A stretch of 64,000 nucleotides of DNA, from NCBI RefSeq assembly GCF_001713355.1, contig NZ_CP016448.1:1550001-1614000 (forward strand), given 5' to 3'. The stretch is from Methyloversatilis sp. RAC08. GTDB taxonomy: Bacteria > Pseudomonadota > Gammaproteobacteria > Burkholderiales > Rhodocyclaceae. Both the position numbers and the translations under genes were made by a program. Below, piece after piece: positions 57,903 through 64,000 of the stretch. The notes beneath the pieces were generated by a model that ran no database searches, had not been told where the DNA came from, and saw only the letters and a list, made by a program, of their open reading frames with translations. How positions within the stretch are numbered: position 1 is the stretch's first letter; every line of letters begins with the position of its first letter.

Positions 57903-58976
57903 TCAGGGTGCTGCACCTTCCGGCCGGATCAGACCAGAGGACAGCAGATACTCATAGAGCGCGTCGGCGGCGATACGGTGCCCGGTTTCGCCCCAGTGCG
58001 AGTCGTTGGGAAGGTACGCGTCACGGCTGCCGGACGCGATCGCCTGCATCAGGCGTTCGCGCACCGGCGGCGCCGCAATGCCGCTTCGTTCGATCAGCGC
58101 GGGAATGAAGCCGGCAAAGCTCGGCCGGGTGCCGGCGACGTACCCGGAATAGGCGGACAGCTTGCCCGGCGCGTACAGCACGACGAAGGGCGCGCCCAGT
58201 TCCCGCTCGACGAAGGTCTTCAGGTTGCGCAGCCCGCATGCCATCTTCTCGATCTCAAGCGAACGCCAGTCGTCGGCTGGCACGTCGTAGCCGTAGACCA
58301 GCAGCGTCTGGTCACGGCTGCTGAACAGATCACCCCTTGTCAGCGGCAGCAGGCGGATGCGCGCCGGGTTCGTGTTCCAGAAACCGTTCAGCTTGATCAC
58401 GTGCATCGCCTGGTCGATGCGCGGCTTCATGTCGCCGCCCCAGGTCGTGCGCCGCTCGTACACTTTCGAGCGATACGGCACGGGATGAACGGGCAGCGGT
58501 GCCCAGCGCCTCTCCTGCGGCAGCGCGCAGTCTCCCGCATAGCGCGGCAGATGATCCGGCAGGCTCAGTTCGGCGCTCTGGTAGATCACCAGCTTCGGTG
58601 GATCGCGGCGGATTGCCGGATCGGACAGCAACTTGTCGGCCGGCTGTCCGCGCAGGTGATAAACGAGCAGATCCAGGCCGGTGCGTGCAATGAAGTGGTT
58701 CTGCCAGCCGAAGCCATGCCCGGACTGATGCGAAAACGAGTCACCGATGACCAACACCTGGGCGCTCACGACCGGCTGGCCCGGCTTGCGGTAGCGCACC
58801 AGTTCCGGATCGAAGCGAGCCTTCTGCCCCCGCCAGCCGAAATCGTGCTCGGCCAGCCCGCCGACCCGCGTCAGGTCGCCGCTCACCGGTTCCTGCGTCA
58901 CGACGAGATGGATGACCACGGCGAGAAAGCAGGCGAGCAGCCCGAGCAGCACGATGTTGTAGGTGCGCGCGCTCAT
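57903..58976 (-). CDS. AlgX/AlgJ-like SGNH acetyltransferase
   Basis: A 357-residue protein with an N-terminal membrane anchor or signal (IVLLGLLACFLAVVIHLVV) and an SGNH hydrolase fold: GDS motif with S80 in LVIGDSFSHQ and the D325-x-H327 pair in PNDSHWGETGH. This matches AlgJ/AlgX-type enzymes, which transfer acetyl groups to extracellular polysaccharide in the periplasm. The MBOAT gene 7 bp upstream would supply acetyl across the membrane. The polysaccharide acceptor is unknown and no alginate genes are present. Confidence 0.8.
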   Translation of the reverse strand: MSARTYNIVLLGLLACFLAVVIHLVVTQEPVSGDLTRVGGLAEHDFGWRGQKARFDPELVRYRKPGQPVVSAQVLVIGDSFSHQSGHGFGWQNHFIARTGLDLLVYHLRGQPADKLLSDPAIRRDPPKLVIYQSAELSLPDHLPRYAGDCALPQERRWAPLPVHPVPYRSKVYERRTTWGGDMKPRIDQAMHVIKLNGFWNTNPARIRLLPLTRGDLFSSRDQTLLVYGYDVPADDWRSLEIEKMACGLRNLKTFVERELGAPFVVLYAPGKLSAYSGYVAGTRPSFAGFIPALIERSGIAAPPVRERLMQAIASGSRDAYLPNDSHWGETGHRIAADALYEYLLSSGLIRPEGAAP

Positions 58977-58983
58977 CGCCCGG

Positions 58984-60561
58984 TCAGAACTGGAAGTACA
59001 GGAATTCGCTGACCCGGGTCATCCAGGTCAGGCTCCACACCAGTGCGATCGCCGTAACCAGCACGCTCGCCGGCCCCGGCGCCCAGACCGGAAAACGCGG
59101 AGCGCCGCGCTCCGGCGAAAGGTGGTCGGGCAACAGCACCGCAGAATGGCGGCGCAACAGCTGGTTGCTGTTGGGCGCGGCGAACACGATGACCAGCAGC
59201 ACACCCATCCACGGCAATCCGTCGGCCCAGAAAACCAGATTGTTCGGAAAGCCGCCGTCGAAGTTCAGCCCGAACTTCTGCGTCGCCCACGGCGCGAGCG
59301 ACCTGACCGGCGCGGCGAGCCCGGACGGCAGTCCGATGCCGTTCAGCCCTGCCATCGATGACAGTACGGACCGCGCGGTGTCGATATTCGCCGCGCGGAA
59401 AGGCACCCAGGCCACGACCACCGCGACGAAGGTGAGCAGACCGGCAGCGCATCGCGCGGCCCGGCCGCCGGCGCCGGGCGCGAACCCGCAGCGGCGCAGC
59501 AGCGCATGCCACAGGTGGTTGATGACCAGATAGGCGCCGTGCAGCGCACCCCACAGCACGAAGGTCCAGCCGGCACCGTGCCACAGACCGCCGAGCAGCA
59601 TGGTGATCATCAGATTGACATGGCGGCGCCACGGCCCGTGCCGGTTGCCGCCCAGCGGAATATAGAGGTAGTCGCGCAGGAAGCGCGACAGCGTCATGTG
59701 CCAGCGCCGCCAGAAATCGATGATGTTGACCGCCTTGTACGGGCTGTGGAAATTCGCCGGCAGCCGGATGCCGAACATGAGCGCGAGGCCGCACGCCATG
59801 TCCGAATAGCCGGAAAAGTCGAAATAGAGTTGCAGCGTGTAGGCCAGCGTGCCCAGCCAGGCCTCGAAGAAGCTCAGGGTCGTGCCGCTCGCCGCGGCTG
59901 CGAACGCGGGCGAGGCATAGACCGCCATACCGTCGCCCAGCACCACCTTCTTGAACAGTCCGATCGCGAACAGCGTCAGGCCCATGGCCAGTTTCAGGTG
60001 ATCGAGCCGGAACGCCCCGGGCCGGGCGAACTGCGGCAGCACCTCCCGGTGATGCACGATGGGACCGGCGATGAGTTGCGGAAAGAAGGTCACGAAAAGG
60101 CAGTAGTGGCTGAAGCTGTATTCGCGCGTGTCGCCGCGATAGGCATCGACCAGATAGGCGATCTGCTGAAAGGTGTAGAAGGAAATGGCCAGCGGCAGCA
60201 CGATGGCGCCGATCGACCCGTCGAACCCGGTCACCTTGCCGAGCGAATCGACGAAGAAGTTCGCGTACTTGTAATAGGCGAGCAATCCGAGGTTCAGCAG
60301 CAGGCCGGCGACGAGCCAGGCCTTGCGCCCGCCCGGCTGCGGCGCATCGGGCACCAGCTTTCGGCCGAGCCAGAAGTTTGCCGCCAGCGATGCGCACAGC
60401 AGACCCAGATAGAGCGGATTCCACCAGCCGTAGAAGAACAGCGATGCTGCCACCAGCCACACGATGGCCGCCTCGGTCCAGCCGCGCGACCCGAGCAGGT
60501 AGAACACGATCAGCACGACCGGCAGGAAGGCCAGGATGAATTCGTAAGAGTTGAACAGCAT
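58984..60561 (-). CDS. MBOAT family O-acyltransferase (AlgI-like)
   Basis: A 525-residue polytopic membrane protein. MBOAT signatures are FFPQLIAGPIVHH, FWRRWHMTLSRFLRDYLYIPLGGN and LLGGLWHGAGWTF, whose histidine (about 328) is the catalytic residue. It resembles AlgI, which moves acetyl groups from cytoplasmic donors to periplasmic acceptors. It is paired with the SGNH gene downstream in one leftward unit. It probably O-acetylates an exopolysaccharide or other envelope glycan. Confidence 0.92.
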   Translation of the reverse strand: MLFNSYEFILAFLPVVLIVFYLLGSRGWTEAAIVWLVAASLFFYGWWNPLYLGLLCASLAANFWLGRKLVPDAPQPGGRKAWLVAGLLLNLGLLAYYKYANFFVDSLGKVTGFDGSIGAIVLPLAISFYTFQQIAYLVDAYRGDTREYSFSHYCLFVTFFPQLIAGPIVHHREVLPQFARPGAFRLDHLKLAMGLTLFAIGLFKKVVLGDGMAVYASPAFAAAASGTTLSFFEAWLGTLAYTLQLYFDFSGYSDMACGLALMFGIRLPANFHSPYKAVNIIDFWRRWHMTLSRFLRDYLYIPLGGNRHGPWRRHVNLMITMLLGGLWHGAGWTFVLWGALHGAYLVINHLWHALLRRCGFAPGAGGRAARCAAGLLTFVAVVVAWVPFRAANIDTARSVLSSMAGLNGIGLPSGLAAPVRSLAPWATQKFGLNFDGGFPNNLVFWADGLPWMGVLLVIVFAAPNSNQLLRRHSAVLLPDHLSPERGAPRFPVWAPGPASVLVTAIALVWSLTWMTRVSEFLYFQF

Positions 60562-60604
60562 TGCGGTGCGCGCGGTCGTTCAGCTCGATGGAGTGTCCGG
60601 TGGC

Positions 60605-61702
60605 TCAGGGCGCTGCGGGCGAGTCGACCGGGTGCCGTCCGGCGAATGCATCGACGCTGTTCTCCGATATCCGCGTCCACAGGTGCTGTTCCGAGCGGAA
60701 GCGGTTCCAGGGCTCGAACACCTTGCGAAAACCCGCATTGGACGCGGCCAGTTCGCGGTACAGCGCGAACGACTCCTTCTGACAGGCGAGCAGGATGTCG
60801 CGCGAGAACATGCGCAGTTGCGCCCCGCCCGCGATCAGCTTCTTCATCGCCGCCGGATTGCGCGCGTCGTAGCGTGCCTGCATGCCGACATGCGCGGCCG
60901 CGCAGGCGGCTTCGAGAATGTGCCGATATTCTTCCGGCAAGGCTTCGTGTGCCTGCCGATTCACATAGATGCTCAACTGCGGCCCGGCTTCAGCCCAGCC
61001 GGGGTAGTAGTAATAGGGCGCGACCTTGTAGAAGCCGAGTTTCAGATCGTCGTACGGCCCGACCCATTCGGCGGCGTCGATCGCACCCTTTTCCAGCGCC
61101 GGATAGACGTCGGAGCCCGGAATCTGCTGCGGCACCACGCCCAGCCGGGTCACGACCTGACCGGCCAGCCCGCCGACCCGCATCTTCAAACCCTTCAGAT
61201 CGGCAACGGTGCGGATTTCGCGCCGGAACCAGCCGCCCATCTGCGCCCCGGTGTTGCCGCATGGGAAGTTGACGATGTTGTAGCCGGCGAACAGTTCGCG
61301 CATCAGCGCCATGCCGCCGCCGTCGAGCAGCCACGCGCTCTGCTGGCGACTGTTCAGGCCGAACGGCATCGCGCAGTCGAAGGCGAAGGTCGGGTCCTTG
61401 CCGATGTAGTAATAGGACGCGGAATGACCGCACTCGACCGTGCCTTCGCGCACCGCGTCGAGCACGCCGAACGGTGGCACCAGTTCGTTGGCGGCGAATA
61501 CCTGGATCTGGAAGCGGCCACCGGTCGCGGCACTGACCTGCTGCGCCACCTGCTCGGCGGCGGGAAACAGCGCATCGAGCCCCTTCGGAAAGCTCGACGC
61601 CAGCCGCCAGCGGATCGCCGGCTGCGCGCCGACCACGGCCGGCGCGGCCAACAGCGCGGCGGGCGCCGCCTGCAGGAAGGACCGCCGCCCGCGCGCGCTC
61701 AC
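60605..61702 (-). CDS. TRAP transporter solute-binding protein (DctP family)
   Basis: A periplasmic TRAP binding protein of 365 residues. The start GTG at 61702 overlaps the pmbA stop (GTGA) and gives MSARGRRSFLQAAPAALLAAP, a twin-arginine-like signal. An ATG at 61744 would lie inside pmbA. FPKGLDALFPAAEQVAQQV, LKGLKMRVGGLAGQVVTRLG, AIDAAEWVGPYDDLKLGFYKVAPYYYYPG (shortened) are typical of the subgroup that binds keto or organic acids. No DctQ/DctM membrane genes are adjacent, so it is an orphan. Confidence 0.9.
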   Translation of the reverse strand: MSARGRRSFLQAAPAALLAAPAVVGAQPAIRWRLASSFPKGLDALFPAAEQVAQQVSAATGGRFQIQVFAANELVPPFGVLDAVREGTVECGHSASYYYIGKDPTFAFDCAMPFGLNSRQQSAWLLDGGGMALMRELFAGYNIVNFPCGNTGAQMGGWFRREIRTVADLKGLKMRVGGLAGQVVTRLGVVPQQIPGSDVYPALEKGAIDAAEWVGPYDDLKLGFYKVAPYYYYPGWAEAGPQLSIYVNRQAHEALPEEYRHILEAACAAAHVGMQARYDARNPAAMKKLIAGGAQLRMFSRDILLACQKESFALYRELAASNAGFRKVFEPWNRFRSEQHLWTRISENSVDAFAGRHPVDSPAAP

Positions 61703-63039
61703 GCGCCGGCTATCCTCATGCGGTCGATCAGGATCGAGCCGCACTGTTTCGAGCCGCGCACCAGCGTGTCGGCCCCCACTTCCTTGATGCCCATGTACAT
61801 GTCGCGCAGATTGCCGGCGATGGTGATTTCCTGCACCGGATGGGCGATCTGGCCATTTTCGATCCAGTAGCCGGCGGCGCCCCGCGAATAGTCGCCGGTG
61901 ACGTAATTGACGCCGTGCCCCAGCAATTCGGTCACCAGCAGGCCGCGTTTGATCGAGCCGATCATGTCCGCCAGGCTGCGCGTGCCCGGCTTGACGATGA
62001 GGTTATGCGAGCCGCCGGCGTTGCCGGTGGTCTGCATGCCCAGCTTGCGCGCCGAATAGGTGCTGAGGAAGTATCCGTTGAGCACGCCGTCCTGCACGAT
62101 TTCGCGGTCATGTGTCGCCACGCCGTCGTCGTCGAACATGCCGGAGCCCATGGCGCGCGGCAGGTGCGGCCGTTCGGCGATGCTGATCAGCGGCGAGAAG
62201 ATCTGCTTGCCCAGGCTGTCGAGCAGGAAGGACGACTTGCGGTACAGCGAGCCGCCGCTGGCGGCCTGCACGAAATGGCCGATCAGGCCGATGGCCAGCG
62301 GCGCTTCGAACAGCACCGGCACCCGCGTGGTCCTGACGCGCCGTGCGCCCAGCCGCGCCAGCGCACGCTCTGCGGCATAGCGGCCGATGGCTTCAGGTGA
62401 CGGCAGATCGGCCGCCGACCGCTGGCTGGCGTACCAGTCCTCGCGCTGCATGGCGTCGCCCTCGCCGGCGATGACCGAACAGGTGATGTACTGACGCGAA
62501 CTCGAGTAACCCGCCATGAAGCCCAGACTGTTCGCTGAAATGAACTGAGACTGCTGGGCCGACACGGAACCGCCTTCCGAATTGCGGACATCCGGCGAGG
62601 TGGCGAACGCGGCATCCTCGCAGCGTTTGGCGATCTCGATCGCCTGTTCGACCGGCAGCTCCCACGGGTGGTACAGATCGAGGTCGCGGAATTCGGTCGC
62701 CAGCAGGGATTTGTCCGGCAGGCCGGCGCAGTCGTCTTCGGCGGTGAAGCGGGCGATCGACAGCGCCGCGTCGACCGAAGCTCGCAGTGCGTCGCGCGAA
62801 AAATCGCTCGAACTGGCGTAACCCTTGCGCTGGCCGACATAGACGGTGACGCCGATGCCCTTGTCGCGGTTGTATTCGATCGTTTCGACCTCGCCACGGC
62901 GCACCGTGACCGACTGGCCGAAGCCTTCGGACACATCGACCTCGGCCGCGGTGGCGCCGCCGGCACGTGCATGGTCCAGCAGATCCTGCGCAATGTCGCG
63001 CAGGCTGTCATCGGTATAGCTGAAACCCTGTCGGGACAT
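61699..63039 (-). CDS. pmbA: metalloprotease PmbA/TldE
   Basis: PmbA (TldE) with TldD forms a metalloprotease that processes peptides such as microcin B17 and degrades CcdA. The 446-residue protein shows the conserved VRRGEVETIEYNRDKGIGVTV, SGMFDDDGVATHDREIVQDG and YSRGAAGYWIENGQIAHPVQEITIAGNL (shortened) regions of the TldD/PmbA fold. TldE itself lacks the HExxH of TldD, as here. It is divergent from yjgA (darP), the usual arrangement in proteobacteria. Confidence 0.95.
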   Translation of the reverse strand: MSRQGFSYTDDSLRDIAQDLLDHARAGGATAAEVDVSEGFGQSVTVRRGEVETIEYNRDKGIGVTVYVGQRKGYASSSDFSRDALRASVDAALSIARFTAEDDCAGLPDKSLLATEFRDLDLYHPWELPVEQAIEIAKRCEDAAFATSPDVRNSEGGSVSAQQSQFISANSLGFMAGYSSSRQYITCSVIAGEGDAMQREDWYASQRSAADLPSPEAIGRYAAERALARLGARRVRTTRVPVLFEAPLAIGLIGHFVQAASGGSLYRKSSFLLDSLGKQIFSPLISIAERPHLPRAMGSGMFDDDGVATHDREIVQDGVLNGYFLSTYSARKLGMQTTGNAGGSHNLIVKPGTRSLADMIGSIKRGLLVTELLGHGVNYVTGDYSRGAAGYWIENGQIAHPVQEITIAGNLRDMYMGIKEVGADTLVRGSKQCGSILIDRMRIAGA

Positions 63040-63163
63040 GGGGGCCTATCTCGCAGTGAAATCGGGTGGGGAATCCGCAGCCGCCTCGCCTCGCCATGGC
63101 GTTGCACGAGCGGGTTGCGGCAAAGCTGCAATAATAGCCGCTTGCCACGCTTCGCCCCGCCCC

Positions 63164-63745
63164 ATGCGCCCGAAATCCATATCGACCCACGACATCCCCG
63201 ACGACGAGCCGCAGTACGACGGCCCGAGCAAGAGCCAGAAGAAGCGCGACTCGCATGCGCTGCAGGACATCGGCGAACAACTGGTCGCGCTGTCCGACAC
63301 GCAATTGAAGCGCATCGACCTGCCGGACAACCTGCGCCGCGCGATCGAGGAAACGCGCCGCACGCGCAGCCGCGAAGGGCTGCGCCGGCAGATGCAGTAT
63401 GTCGGAAAGGTGATGCGCAACATCGATACCGCACCGCTGATCGAGGCGCTCGATGCCATACGCGGCGTATCCGCCCGCGCGGTCGCACGCGAACAGATGC
63501 TGGAGCGCATGCGCGAGCGGCTGATCGCCGACGAACAGGTGCTGGGCGACATCGCCGCGCAGTGGCCGGACGCCGATCTGACCCAGCTGCGCACATTGCG
63601 CCGCAACGCGCTGCGCGAAACCGAACTGGACAAGCCGCCACGAGCGTTCCGCGAAATCTTCCGCGTGCTGCGCCAGCTCGACCGTGCCGGTACGCCGGAC
63701 ACCACCGAAACTGCAGAGGATGAACACGACGATGAGCAAGGATGA
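63164..63745 (+). CDS. ribosome-associated protein YjgA/DarP (DUF615)
   Basis: A 193-residue, highly charged helical protein. The ATG at 63164 gives MRPKSISTHDIPDDEP. DGPSKSQKKRDSHALQDIGEQLV and RRQMQYVGKVMRNID are DUF615 signatures. YjgA/DarP co-purifies with 50S precursors and is thought to promote late 50S assembly. The frame is open upstream but that part is not family-like. Its 3' end overlaps the mog start by 14 bases. Confidence 0.92.
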   Translation: MRPKSISTHDIPDDEPQYDGPSKSQKKRDSHALQDIGEQLVALSDTQLKRIDLPDNLRRAIEETRRTRSREGLRRQMQYVGKVMRNIDTAPLIEALDAIRGVSARAVAREQMLERMRERLIADEQVLGDIAAQWPDADLTQLRTLRRNALRETELDKPPRAFREIFRVLRQLDRAGTPDTTETAEDEHDDEQG

Positions 63746-64000
63746 TGATCTGCTGACCGTGGGCCTGGTGTCGGTGTCAGACCGCGCCTCGTCCGGCGTC
63801 TATCAGGACCAGGGCATTCCGGCGCTGCAGGACTGGCTGTCCGCAGCACTGAAGACGCCGGTCGCCTTCGAAACCCGGCTGATTCCGGACGAACAGCCGG
63901 TGATCGAGGCGACGCTGATCGAACTGTGCGACAGCGCCGGCTGCGATCTGGTGCTGACCACCGGCGGCACCGGCCCGGCGCCGCGCGACGTGACACCGGA
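63732..64000 (+). CDS. mog: molybdopterin adenylyltransferase Mog (partial, C-terminus outside window)
   Basis: Mog adenylates molybdopterin before molybdate insertion. From the ATG at 63732 the product reads MSKDDDLLTVGLVSVSDRAS, then LVLTTGGTGPAPRDVTP, the MoCF-domain signature with the GGTG nucleotide motif. About 89 of roughly 190 residues are present. It overlaps the yjgA end by 14 bases. With moeB and the molybdoenzyme MsrP it shows that this organism makes molybdenum cofactor. Confidence 0.93.
   Translation, partial: MSKDDDLLTVGLVSVSDRASSGVYQDQGIPALQDWLSAALKTPVAFETRLIPDEQPVIEATLIELCDSAGCDLVLTTGGTGPAPRDVTP

Overview
The window is a gene-dense, GC-rich stretch of a bacterial chromosome with about 67 protein-coding genes and no rRNA or tRNA gene that I could see. 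Family content and gene order point to a betaproteobacterium, most likely Rhodocyclales (Methyloversatilis/Azoarcus/Thauera-like). Examples are ffh divergent from a ccsA-like gene and corC, pilBCD, envC-ctpA-moeB, hslVU, a one-cysteine DksA, PEP-CTERM surface proteins and comF divergent from bioBC. The genus is inference. Coordinates where I moved a start codon are explained in each entry.

Layout. 1-7.6 kb: rplM (partial), a candidate antisense-Shine-Dalgarno small RNA, an OsmC-like protein, coq7, a CNP1-like protein, rppH, proS, a lytic transglycosylase, an atypical response regulator and ffh. 7.6-21 kb: ccsA-like, corC, the type IV pilus genes pilBCD, an FmdB-type protein, DUF502, aspS, a secreted RNase Sa-like enzyme with its barstar inhibitor, nudB, hsp20, argB, a HAD phosphatase and hemB. 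21-31 kb: a second candidate small RNA, engB, cytochrome c4, a ferritin-like protein, msrPQ, and a three-gene leftward cluster (5'-nucleotidase, giant RTX nuclease, PEP-CTERM protein) that looks built for extracellular nucleic-acid breakdown.

31-43 kb: an MFS transporter gene broken by a 267-bp, transposase-less, highly folded inverted-repeat element. It is followed by bioC/bioB, comF, trmL, gpsA, an SH3 protein, secB, grxC, a rhodanese, gpmA, envC and ctpA. 43-56 kb: moeB-like, ndh, dsbB, hslUV, a STAS protein, a zinc-type TonB receptor with a DUF2946 protein, a DksA lacking most zinc-finger cysteines, rlmI, a 78-bp tandem repeat, DUF484, dapF, a CoA-binding protein and a lipid A acyltransferase. 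56-64 kb: metK behind a candidate SAM-II-like riboswitch, an SGNH/MBOAT polysaccharide O-acetylation pair, an orphan TRAP binding protein, pmbA, yjgA (darP) and mog (partial).

Most of the window is housekeeping: translation, protein export, cell wall and cofactor synthesis. The parts most likely to be undescribed are (1) the cloverleaf-like MITE inside the MFS gene, (2) the structured metK leader, (3) two orphan terminators preceded by C-rich, anti-Shine-Dalgarno loops, (4) the 78-bp repeat block, and (5) a rho-independent terminator embedded in a convergent coding sequence.
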